This document shows positions 18,140 to 25,906 of a stretch of 44,649 nt of DNA, piece by piece. Origin of the DNA: Clostridia bacterium (GTDB taxonomy: Bacteria; Bacillota; Clostridia; TANB77; UBA1234). The position numbers were made by a program, and so were the translations under genes. How positions within the stretch are numbered: the first letter of the stretch is position 1; every line of letters begins with the position of its first letter. The notes below the pieces were generated by a model. That model was not told where the DNA came from. It made no database searches and worked only from the letters and a program-made list of their open reading frames with translations. Where the stretch lies: positions 1-44,649 of the forward strand of contig JAFUGC010000017.1 of NCBI GenBank assembly GCA_017469565.1, given 5' to 3'.

Positions 18140-19036
18140 TCAAAGCTCTTCCATCTTAAAGCCTTCTTCTAATGCCTTTAATTCCTTCATATCCACATCA
18201 GGATCATATCTTTCTTTTCTTCTTCCCGATTTGATAACCTCTATTTCAGAAGCTTTAAATGCCTTTCTCATAATGCCGTCCTCTTTTGAGATTTTCACTT
18301 TTACTTCCTCTTTTAAAACTTCAACTTCCTCCACTGTTCCCGTACCTTCTGGAGTTTTTACAACGGACCCAGCAGTAGGAAGTCTAGATAATTTTTCCTC
18401 ATAAACCGCTTGTTCATGTTTTAAGCAGCACATAAGCCTACCGCAAACTCCTGAAATCTTACTAGGATTTAATGATAAGCCTTGTTCTTTTGCCATTTTA
18501 ATAGAAACAGGATTTAAATCGCTCAAATGGTTACAACAGCATAATTCTCTCCCACACATGCCATAGCCACCAAGCATTTTTACCTCATCTCTCACACCGA
18601 TTTGTCTAAGTTCAATTCTAGTCTTATACACACTTGCCAAATCTTTTACTAATTCTCTAAAATCCACACGTCCATCAGAAGTAAAATAAAAAAGAAGTTT
18701 GGAATTATCAAATGTATACTCAACATCTATGAGTTTCATGTCAAGACCGTGACTTGATATCTTTTCTTCACAAACCTTAAATGCCTCTTCCGATTTCTTT
18801 TCGTTTTCTAAAAATGTTTTTGTATCTTCTTCTGTAGCAATTCGAATTACATTCTTTAAAGGAGCAACAATTCTTTCCTCACTCACCTTACCATTAACAA
18901 TTGCCACTTCTCCATACTCAATTCCTCTTGCCGTTTCTACAATAACATTTTGACCCTTTTGAAAAGAAAGTCCATTCGGATTAAAGAAATATATTTTACC
19001 TAGCTTTTTAAATTTCACGCCAACAATTTCCTGCAT
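18140..19036 (-). CDS. ricT: PSP1/RicT (YaaT) family regulatory protein
   Basis: About 298 residues. The PSP1 domain is recognisable from the start (VGVKFKKLGKIYFFNPNGL) and the Cys-rich core (MCGRELCCCNHLSDLN and GVCGRLMCCLKHE). In Bacillus, RicT with RicA and RicF forms a complex that binds [4Fe-4S] clusters and affects RNase Y-dependent mRNA processing and development; the Cys residues here fit cluster binding. The ATG at 19036 follows GGAGGAG by 5 bases. It is 79 bases after holB, the conserved Firmicutes order. Confidence 0.93.
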   Translation of the reverse strand: MQEIVGVKFKKLGKIYFFNPNGLSFQKGQNVIVETARGIEYGEVAIVNGKVSEERIVAPLKNVIRIATEEDTKTFLENEKKSEEAFKVCEEKISSHGLDMKLIDVEYTFDNSKLLFYFTSDGRVDFRELVKDLASVYKTRIELRQIGVRDEVKMLGGYGMCGRELCCCNHLSDLNPVSIKMAKEQGLSLNPSKISGVCGRLMCCLKHEQAVYEEKLSRLPTAGSVVKTPEGTGTVEEVEVLKEEVKVKISKEDGIMRKAFKASEIEVIKSGRRKERYDPDVDMKELKALEEGFKMEEL

Positions 19037-19115
19037 CAAAGCTCCTCCTTTTTAAACTTTTCACTCTATCTACTAATCTTTCGTTCCTATCCTTTCATTT
19101 TTTCCACTCTGATTT

Positions 19116-20018
19116 CTATCTTTTAGTTTCTAAAATACTTATCATCATGGCATCTAAAGCCAAATCCAAATTTGCATTTTTCTTAATATTTTCAATTGTA
19201 TTTTCCAATATTTCTATTAAGCGATAATCAAATGTGATATCTGTTTTTAACTTATGATAAAAAATATACATTACCTTTTCCAAAACATGAGGAATATCTG
19301 CCTTTAAACTTTTATCCGATTTTAGCAATTCAAATTTTTGATTCATCTTTAAGAAATCTTTTTCTAAAATGGACTTAGCGATGTCATTTTCTATTTCAAA
19401 ATTACTGTCATTCACAACTTCTAGCGCCTTAAGAGCAGAGCCATTCGCATATTTCACGCACATATTTATCATATCATCATCAATATTGTTATTCCTTTTC
19501 TTTAGGATACTAATAATTTCACCATCTGTTAGTTTGTCAAACAAGAACTCCACAACTCTAGATTTAATAGTATTTAATAATTTTTCCTTACTTGATGCAA
19601 TTAAAATAACCGTTGCATAATCAGGAGGCTCTTCCAAAACTTTTAGGAGAGCATTCTGCGCCTGCTCATTCATCTTATCAGCATCATCTATGATAAAAAC
19701 TTTTCTTTGGGATATGGTTGGTTTCAAAAAAAGTTCTTCAATAAGCTCTCTTACCATATCCACCTTAATCACATCTTTGACTGGTGATATTACTTTAAAG
19801 TCTGAATTGTTATCAAAAGTAAGACAAGACCTGCAAGAATCACACGCCACACCCGACAATGGATTTTCACATAAAATACTCTTGGCAAACTCTGTAGCCA
19901 CAATCTTCTTGCCAATGCCAGCCTTTCCTACAAATAAATACGCATTTGCAATATTTCCAGACAAAACAATATTTTTTAATTTTAATTTATTGTTTTCATG
20001 CCCAATACTTTTTATCAC
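19116..20018 (-). CDS. holB: DNA polymerase III delta' subunit (clamp loader)
   Basis: About 300 residues. It has the AAA+ clamp-loader features of delta': AYLFVGKAGIGKKIVATEFAKSILC (Walker A region), a zinc-binding Cys set (CENPLSGVACDSCRSC), KVFIIDDADKMNEQAQNALLKVLEEPP and LLNTIKSRV. The start is a GTG at 20018 with GAGG six bases upstream; an earlier in-frame TTG lacks a site. It lies 14 bases after lepB. The delta' subunit helps load the sliding clamp at the replication fork. Confidence 0.93.
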   Translation of the reverse strand: MIKSIGHENNKLKLKNIVLSGNIANAYLFVGKAGIGKKIVATEFAKSILCENPLSGVACDSCRSCLTFDNNSDFKVISPVKDVIKVDMVRELIEELFLKPTISQRKVFIIDDADKMNEQAQNALLKVLEEPPDYATVILIASSKEKLLNTIKSRVVEFLFDKLTDGEIISILKKRNNNIDDDMINMCVKYANGSALKALEVVNDSNFEIENDIAKSILEKDFLKMNQKFELLKSDKSLKADIPHVLEKVMYIFYHKLKTDITFDYRLIEILENTIENIKKNANLDLALDAMMISILETKR

Positions 20019-20032
20019 AAAACACCTCAATA

Positions 20033-20692
20033 CTAATTTGCATCTATCTTTCCAAATCTAGAAAGTGGCCAAATTCTATATTTTACTCTACCTTCTACCT
20101 TTTCCAAAGGAATGCAACCAAACTCTCTACTATCACTAGAACCGCTACGATTATCACCCATCACAAAAATATATCCTTCTGGCACGTCAATATCATAATA
20201 GTCTCCTGTAATAGGCGTTTCAATTCCATTTAAATATACCTCTGATAGCTTTTGACCATTCACATAAACGTTACCATTTTTTATTTCAACATGATCTTTT
20301 CCAACACCAATTACCCTTTTGATATAACTAATCTTAGATATTTCTAACACATCATGTTTCAAGAATTCCCAAAAGTTAGCAGCATCATTATATGTTCCAA
20401 GCCCATCTACTGTATAGGCTGGTTTTTCAAATGTAACAATATCTCCTCTATATAAAGGAAGTTTAAATGTTCTTGTAGTTCTATTAATTAATACTCTTTC
20501 CCCATCTAATATGGTTGGAATCATAGAGGTTTGACTGACCAAAGTGGGTGTAAACAGAAAATATCTTACCAAAACTGCAATCACAAATGCGATAAAAAAG
20601 CAAACAATCCATTCAAAAAATTCTCTAAAAAAAGATTTTTCCTTAATAGATGCTCCACCATTTTCAGTTGTTTCAGCATGTACTTCTTTCAT
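20033..20692 (-). CDS. lepB: Signal peptidase I
   Basis: A 219-residue type I signal peptidase with one N-terminal membrane segment (about 26-46). The catalytic pair is Ser56 in QTSMIPT and Lys125 in YIKRVIG, and the C-terminal box GDNRSGSSDSREFG is complete. It removes signal peptides outside the membrane, for instance from the S-layer protein in this window. It has its own promoter inside the end of walK and heads the lepB-holB-ricT-ferredoxin run. Confidence 0.95.
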   Translation of the reverse strand: MKEVHAETTENGGASIKEKSFFREFFEWIVCFFIAFVIAVLVRYFLFTPTLVSQTSMIPTILDGERVLINRTTRTFKLPLYRGDIVTFEKPAYTVDGLGTYNDAANFWEFLKHDVLEISKISYIKRVIGVGKDHVEIKNGNVYVNGQKLSEVYLNGIETPITGDYYDIDVPEGYIFVMGDNRSGSSDSREFGCIPLEKVEGRVKYRIWPLSRFGKIDAN

Positions 20693-20721
20693 AACCTATT
20701 TCATCCCTTCCTGAAAGATAC

Positions 20722-20739
20722 AAGGCAGATTACTGCCTT
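20722..20739 (-). promoter_or_regulatory. Hairpin in the lepB leader
   Basis: A perfect 7-bp stem (AAGGCAG / CTGCCTT) with a 4-base loop lies between the lepB promoter and the start codon. Only a weak T-rich tail follows, so it could be a weak terminator for walK or an mRNA leader structure. Confidence 0.4.
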
Positions 20740-20753
20740 CTCTTAACCGTTAT

Positions 20754-20782
20754 ATTATACTACATAAAATCACTTATATCAA
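20754..20782 (-). promoter_or_regulatory. Probable lepB promoter
   Basis: The minus strand has TTGATA (20782..20777), a 17-base spacer and a perfect TATAAT (20759..20754), just after the walK stop codon. Confidence 0.75.
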
Positions 20783-20785
20783 GCC

Positions 20786-22618
20786 TTATGATTTGTTATT
20801 AGGCTTATAGGTAGGAACTTTTATAATTACTTCCGTTCCTTTATTTACTTCACTTTTAATATCAATACTACCATTGTTTGCCTCAATGATTTCCTTTGCA
20901 ATTGGAAGTCCAAGACCCGTTCCCCCCATCTCTCTAGAACGCGCCTTGTCAACTCTATAAAATCTTTCAAACACTCTTGGTAAATCCTTTTCTGGAATAC
21001 CAATACCATTATCTATGATTTTAATATACGCATCATCATGAACGGCACCTATATAAACCTTAATATTTCCACCTTCAGGTGTATACTTCACACTATTAAT
21101 CAAAATATTTGTAATTACTCTTTCTATCCCGTCCCTATCTCCATATACCTCCGGGACATTCGATGTCACATAACATTCCAGAATCTGATTCTTCTTTTCT
21201 GCCTGTATCTTATGTTTTTCACAAATCTGCTTGGTAAGATCAGCAATATCGAAATTAATTTTATTCCAAGCAACATTCTTGTAATCAAATTTAGAAAGCT
21301 GCAACAAATCAGCAACCAACCTTGACATTCGATTAGCCTCTGACAAAATAACATTTAAGAACTTAACCCTACTTTCCTCATCTAAGTCATCTTCTCCCTG
21401 CTCAAGTAAAGTTTCTGCATACGTTTTAATAGAAGTCAATGGTGTTTTTAATTCATGAGAAACATTAGAAACAAACTCTTTTCTCATATCATCTAATTTG
21501 GCTTGTTTTGTAGTATCATGAACAACAACGATAACACCCGTTGGAATATCTTTCTCATTGCGAAAAGGCGCAAAAAATACATTAAAATATTTTCCATTCA
21601 CTGAAAGGATTTTATCCGTTGTGGACCATTCATCCAAATAAATGATTTTTTCTAAATTCTCATCTAACTCATATTTCTTAAATATTTCCTCAAAAGTTCT
21701 TTCCGAGGATATTTCTAGCATCTTCTTTGCCGCAGGATTTGCATGAATCAATCTTCCGTTTGTATTAAACGCTAATACGCCATCCGTAAGGTGCATCAAA
21801 ATGGTCTCTAGCTTATTCTTCTCACTAGAAATATCATTCATATTATTTTGAATTTGGGTCATTAAAATATTAAAAGTGTCTATCAGTTTTGAAATCTCAT
21901 AACCCGCTTTTTGCTTATCCATTACCGTCACAAGAGAAATATTTCCTTGTGCCATAAGCTCTGCTTTATTGGTTAAAAGTTCGATTGGCTTTGTAATAGA
22001 CCTACTGGTAACAATCGCAATCAAAAGTGTAACGAATAATATAATAATTACCGCTACAAAATATAAAAATCCAATTTCATTAATCTGCCTATTAATATAT
22101 GCCTTACTCTGAGAAATAACAATAATCACCCTGCCATCCTCAAGCAAATCATTCTCAATAATATAAGCAAAAACGTAACAAAAATCATCTTCATCATCTA
22201 AAACCGCATATCTTTGAGGAGATGATTCTGCAATACTAATACATTCTTTGGCAATTTTCGTAAGAGGATAAGGGTTCCCCGTTAGTACATCTTGATAATT
22301 ACTATCTAACATGGCACCATATCTTGTGGCATTATTAAGAGAAAAATAAATTCTAAAGTTACTATAGAATTTATCAATATTTGCCCTTTTGGGCATCTCT
22401 GGTCCGTAAGTTTCAATTGCTGTGAGATTATTTTCGCGTTCTATGCCTGCAACATTAAAATTATAGCCTGCGATATTATTTAACATCTCATCAACAAAAC
22501 CCGTATAATATACCTCTTCTATTTTCATAAACGAGAATAAACCTATTCCCAAAATGATTGTTACAATTAATATGACAAAAACAAATATCAATTTTAATTG
22601 AAGGCTTTTCCAAAACAT
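20786..22618 (-). CDS. walK: WalK-type sensor histidine kinase
   Basis: A 610-residue membrane kinase. Order of parts: membrane segment 1 (about 9-30), extracytoplasmic sensor (about 35-180), membrane segment 2 (about 182-204), HAMP (205-260), PAS (about 270-375), HisKA with phospho-acceptor His388 in SNVSHELKTPL, and HATPase with NSVKYTPEGG, DNGIGIPEKD and GTGLGLPIAKEI. The arrangement is that of WalK/PhoR kinases, which control cell wall metabolism or phosphate response. It begins 3 bases after walR. An adjacent M23 wall hydrolase and the absence of Pho genes favour WalK, but PhoR is a possible alternative. Confidence 0.85.
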   Translation of the reverse strand: MFWKSLQLKLIFVFVILIVTIILGIGLFSFMKIEEVYYTGFVDEMLNNIAGYNFNVAGIERENNLTAIETYGPEMPKRANIDKFYSNFRIYFSLNNATRYGAMLDSNYQDVLTGNPYPLTKIAKECISIAESSPQRYAVLDDEDDFCYVFAYIIENDLLEDGRVIIVISQSKAYINRQINEIGFLYFVAVIIILFVTLLIAIVTSRSITKPIELLTNKAELMAQGNISLVTVMDKQKAGYEISKLIDTFNILMTQIQNNMNDISSEKNKLETILMHLTDGVLAFNTNGRLIHANPAAKKMLEISSERTFEEIFKKYELDENLEKIIYLDEWSTTDKILSVNGKYFNVFFAPFRNEKDIPTGVIVVVHDTTKQAKLDDMRKEFVSNVSHELKTPLTSIKTYAETLLEQGEDDLDEESRVKFLNVILSEANRMSRLVADLLQLSKFDYKNVAWNKINFDIADLTKQICEKHKIQAEKKNQILECYVTSNVPEVYGDRDGIERVITNILINSVKYTPEGGNIKVYIGAVHDDAYIKIIDNGIGIPEKDLPRVFERFYRVDKARSREMGGTGLGLPIAKEIIEANNGSIDIKSEVNKGTEVIIKVPTYKPNNKS

Positions 22619-22621
22619 GCA

Positions 22622-23341
22622 CTACACCTCTAAATTAAAGTAATAACCAATTCCTCTCTTTGTAGCAAGTAATTCAGGTGCACTAGGATTCTTCTCAATC
22701 TTTTCTCTAATTCTTCTAACCGTAACATCAACTGTTCTCACGTCTCCAAAATATTCATAGCCCCATACTTTTTCTAATAGCTCTTCTCTTGAAAATACTT
22801 GTCCACTTTGTGTTGCCAAGAATTTTAAAAGCTCAAATTCTCTTAAGGTAAGCTCCACACTCTTGCCGCTTACTTTTGCTTCATATTTAAATGTATCTAA
22901 AGTTAATGGTCCAAATTCTAGAAGTGATGTTTTTGTTTCTGTAGCATTTTCTGTCTCTTTCTTAGACAATTCAATTCCTTCCCATTTTCTTAAGTTAGCT
23001 TTAACTCTAGCTAAAACCTCTCTTACGCTGAAAGGTTTTGTAATATAATCATCTGCCCCAAGCTCTAGACCAATTACTTTATCCACTACATCTTCTTTTG
23101 CAGTAACCATAATGATTGGAATATTACTTGATTGTCTAACCATTTTACAAACAGAAAATCCATCCATTTTAGGAAGCATCACGTCTAATAATACTAAATC
23201 AGGGTTTTCGCTTTTTACTAAATTAACAGCTTCTTCTCCATCATAGGCTTGAACAGTTTCATACCCTTCTCTTTTAAGATTATGGTTTAATATATCCACA
23301 ATAGCCTTTTCATCATCTACTATTAAAATTTTCTTACTCAT
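22622..23341 (-). CDS. walR: WalR-type OmpR-family response regulator
   Basis: About 239 residues. Receiver domain with the phospho-acceptor Asp53 in LVLLDVMLPKMDG and Lys in DYITKPFSVREVL, then an OmpR winged-helix domain with TLREFELLKFLA, VFSREELLEKVWGYEYFGDVRTVDVTVRRIREKIE, very close to WalR/YycF. The ATG at 23341 follows AAAGGGTGG by 8 bases; the open frame upstream to 23410 is not needed. It is followed at once by its kinase gene. Between it and the M23 gene lies a terminator, so the pair has its own transcription start. Confidence 0.9.
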   Translation of the reverse strand: MSKKILIVDDEKAIVDILNHNLKREGYETVQAYDGEEAVNLVKSENPDLVLLDVMLPKMDGFSVCKMVRQSSNIPIIMVTAKEDVVDKVIGLELGADDYITKPFSVREVLARVKANLRKWEGIELSKKETENATETKTSLLEFGPLTLDTFKYEAKVSGKSVELTLREFELLKFLATQSGQVFSREELLEKVWGYEYFGDVRTVDVTVRRIREKIEKNPSAPELLATKRGIGYYFNLEV

Positions 23342-23438
23342 TACTACTTCCACCCTTTCTCCGGAAAAAGAAAACTTTTCTCTTCCCTTATTATCTATTA
23401 TTGGCCCCAAAAAGTCAATGTAAAATTATGCAAAAAAA

Positions 23439-23468
23439 CGCACGAAAATGGTTGTCCCTATTCGTGCG
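23439..23468 (-). terminator. Terminator of the M23 peptidase gene
   Basis: A perfect 8-bp stem (CGCACGAA / TTCGTGCG) with a 14-base loop is followed on the minus strand by seven T residues. It lies 17 bases after the M23 stop codon. Confidence 0.9.
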
Positions 23469-23485
23469 CTTATTCATGCATTTTC

Positions 23486-24505
23486 TTATTCATATAAAAA
23501 TACTTCTGGATTTAATGGAGTTCCCTCATATCTTATTTCCATATGTACATGAGGACCTGTTGACCTACCTGTGCTACCAACATTTCCAATCAAATCTCCC
23601 TGTGCAACCTCATCACCAACAGATACTAGTATCTTACTGCAGTGGCCATAATATGTTTCATAGCTACCTGCATGCTGAATCTTAATTAAATAACCATATC
23701 CGCCATACCAATCAGCAAATGTTACAACCCCAGCTTCTGCTGCATAAATAGGAGAACCATTTGGCTTTGCAAGATCAATACCATAATGGTAACCACTGCT
23801 TCTCCAACCAAATCTTGATGTGATAACAGGATTTTCAACAGGCACATTAAAGTTAAGCTCTGTTAAGTTTTCTTTTAATGCTAATAACACATCATCTGAA
23901 ACAGTTTTCACTCCAGCAGGAGTACTCTTTACAACTTTTATAGCTTCATTTGCCTTCTTGATTGGTTCATAGATATCATTTATTGCAACTTCAACATCCT
24001 CAATTAACTCATATTCTTGTAAGTATCTTTCCTCAATTTCTAAAGTAGTTTTCTCTTTATATTCCTTTTGCTTTTCGTTTACAGAATCAACTATCTTTTG
24101 TGCATCTTCTAATGATGATACTAAGCCTTTTTCATCTCCACTCACCATTACCGCGTATACCTTATAATACACATCACAATTGTCTTTTACTTTTGCATAT
24201 ATTTCATCATCTGAAGTTCCAGTATCTTTACTTACAAGCATAAGTTCATAATCTACTGTAGAATTAGATAAAACGTAACCTACGTTTTCTCCTTCACCAT
24301 TCAATATATAATTATCTATTTTTTTCTCTAAGGCTATTTTACTTGCTACATAACCAGAATCTTCTCCATTAACTTCAACACCATAAACTAATTTATATTT
24401 TGCAAAAACCAATGAAACAATGATGGCAGCTGCAAAAAGCATTGAAAAAATTAATTTTGAAAAAACACTCGTTATTAATTTTACATTCCTAGATTTTCTC
24501 AGCAA
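23486..24505 (-). CDS. Membrane-anchored M23 family metallopeptidase
   Basis: About 339 residues: an N-terminal membrane segment (about 9-35), a helical region of about 170 residues, and a C-terminal M23 (LytM/lysostaphin) domain. Zinc ligands are His240 and Asp244 in YHYGID and His321 in GPHVH, with the YGHCS loop (His288) in between, so the enzyme should be active rather than a degenerate divisome factor. These peptidases cut peptide cross-links of peptidoglycan. The start is uncertain: the frame opens with TTG at 24505 after AAGGGG, with no ATG before the membrane segment. It lies directly upstream of walRK, in keeping with a wall-remodelling role. Confidence 0.87.
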   Translation of the reverse strand: MLRKSRNVKLITSVFSKLIFSMLFAAAIIVSLVFAKYKLVYGVEVNGEDSGYVASKIALEKKIDNYILNGEGENVGYVLSNSTVDYELMLVSKDTGTSDDEIYAKVKDNCDVYYKVYAVMVSGDEKGLVSSLEDAQKIVDSVNEKQKEYKEKTTLEIEERYLQEYELIEDVEVAINDIYEPIKKANEAIKVVKSTPAGVKTVSDDVLLALKENLTELNFNVPVENPVITSRFGWRSSGYHYGIDLAKPNGSPIYAAEAGVVTFADWYGGYGYLIKIQHAGSYETYYGHCSKILVSVGDEVAQGDLIGNVGSTGRSTGPHVHMEIRYEGTPLNPEVFLYE

Positions 24506-24683
24506 AAAATGTCAACCCCTTCTTCTTGATTTAAAATCATTTGAATTGCAACCATTATTATTTTACTATAACTTACCAATCCTGGCAACTTTTTTCAAAA
24601 AATTCACAAACCATTTTCTGGAAGCACTTGCTGTAACCTGCATATTTACTGAATTTGAAAGACTATCTTTCATTTAAAATTTT

Positions 24684-24714
24684 TTTACAAATTGAATAAA
24701 TTTTGTTTACAAAT
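24684..24714. repeat. Direct repeat of TTTACAAAT in the gap before the M23 gene
   Basis: The 9-base word TTTACAAAT occurs at 24684..24692 and 24706..24714, a 22-base period, about two helical turns. The 244-base gap 24506..24749 contains no other gene. Such a spacing could mark an operator, but there is no further support. Confidence 0.3.
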
Positions 24715-24749
24715 CAATTATTATTTTACATTTTCTTCCAATTGCAAGT

Positions 24750-25256
24750 CTATTTTTCTGTCACATTGGCATATACATTCGCTATCTCATCATAGGTATA
24801 ATACTTGGTGTCTCCATATTTGATTCCATCCACAAGCATTACCTCTACATTGCCTGGTTCATTAATACAAACAATATAACTATTAGCAACGCTTCTTAAA
24901 TCCAATAAATCATTTAATTCTTGTTTGACAGATTTCTCTACATCAGGATCTTTATATCCAAAATAATAGTATGTTTTCTCTGTTGTCATTTTTCCACCAA
25001 CACGCGAATTATACTCACCAATGTTAGTTACCTTTAGCGTAGATAGGATAGTAGTATCTTCATAGGAATCTTGCAAGCTAAGACTTCTTAACGCATTTCT
25101 CATCATCGATAATTCATTATAAGCTTTTGCCATAGAGCTTTCCACCACTAAATCTCTTGATGAAAACAAGGAAAATGTAGCAATCAATATCAATATCACA
25201 ATGATAATAATCATACTCACTGCTGTAACACCTTTTTGTGAATGTCCAAAATTCAT
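24750..25256 (-). CDS. Prepilin-like protein
   Basis: About 168 residues. The N-terminus MNFGHSQKGVTAVSMIIIIVILILIATF is a prepilin-like leader plus hydrophobic helix with cleavage likely after KG, but it lacks Glu at +5 (Ser instead). The rest is a small exported domain (MAKAYNELSMMRNALRSL, then NSYIVCINEPGNVEVML) similar in plan to the neighbouring gene product. The ATG at 25256 has AGGAGG 9 bases upstream. It follows the other pilin gene by 79 bases and both lie after pcrA. The role could be a minor pilin or pseudopilin. Confidence 0.68.
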   Translation of the reverse strand: MNFGHSQKGVTAVSMIIIIVILILIATFSLFSSRDLVVESSMAKAYNELSMMRNALRSLSLQDSYEDTTILSTLKVTNIGEYNSRVGGKMTTEKTYYYFGYKDPDVEKSVKQELNDLLDLRSVANSYIVCINEPGNVEVMLVDGIKYGDTKYYTYDEIANVYANVTEK

Positions 25257-25335
25257 TATATATTCCTCCTTTTTATACCTCATCGATATCTTTAAACTGA
25301 AATAATGTAAATAGCCAACGAATAATACTTTTTCT

Positions 25336-25851
25336 CTAAGAGTTATTGATTAATGTGCGAACTTCATCATATGTTCTAACCGATTGATTTAATATGGTAA
25401 CAGGCCTATAAAGTTCCACACTAGAAGAGTTAAAATTTACAATATAAGTGTGATTGATGGCATCTAAGCCTAACCAATCTTTTACTTTACTATCTTTGTA
25501 GAATTCTCCTTGATCTTTTCCAAAGATAATATACCACTCATCTTGATAACCTAAAACATTATCACCATAAGAAACACCCGTGGCAGGCGTGAAAGAAATA
25601 TCATAATATTCACCCTGAGTCAATGAAAAGTTATCATCCATATCTTGTTTCACGGTTACCTTATTAATTGCCTCTCTCATCGCATTCATTTCAAAATACA
25701 CTTCACTTGCATCTGCCTGGTCCAATGTTTTTCTTCCGCTTGTAACTGCAAAAGTAGCTATTATCAATATAATAATGATAACAATTGCAAGCTCTACTAA
25801 AGTTACACCCTTGTTTCCCATCATAGCTACTCTCATTTTTTCACCATTCAT
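25336..25851 (-). CDS. Type IV prepilin-like protein with canonical cleavage motif
   Basis: About 171 residues. The N-terminus contains MMGNKGVTLVELAIVIIIIL, a canonical prepilin motif (Gly, then Glu at +5), followed by a long hydrophobic helix, and then an exported domain (SEVYFEMNAMREAINKVT, NHTYIVNFNSSSVELYRPV). It should be processed by a prepilin peptidase, which is not in this window. It starts 55 bases after the pcrA stop. The ATG at 25851 follows GAGAGGTG; one in-frame ATG five codons later is possible. The shared segment type with the next gene suggests duplication. Confidence 0.75.
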   Translation of the reverse strand: MNGEKMRVAMMGNKGVTLVELAIVIIIILIIATFAVTSGRKTLDQADASEVYFEMNAMREAINKVTVKQDMDDNFSLTQGEYYDISFTPATGVSYGDNVLGYQDEWYIIFGKDQGEFYKDSKVKDWLGLDAINHTYIVNFNSSSVELYRPVTILNQSVRTYDEVRTLINNS

Positions 25852-25906
25852 CACTTACCACACACCTCTCATTTATTTTTTCAAATCCTCTTCTTAGCCT
25901 TCATTT

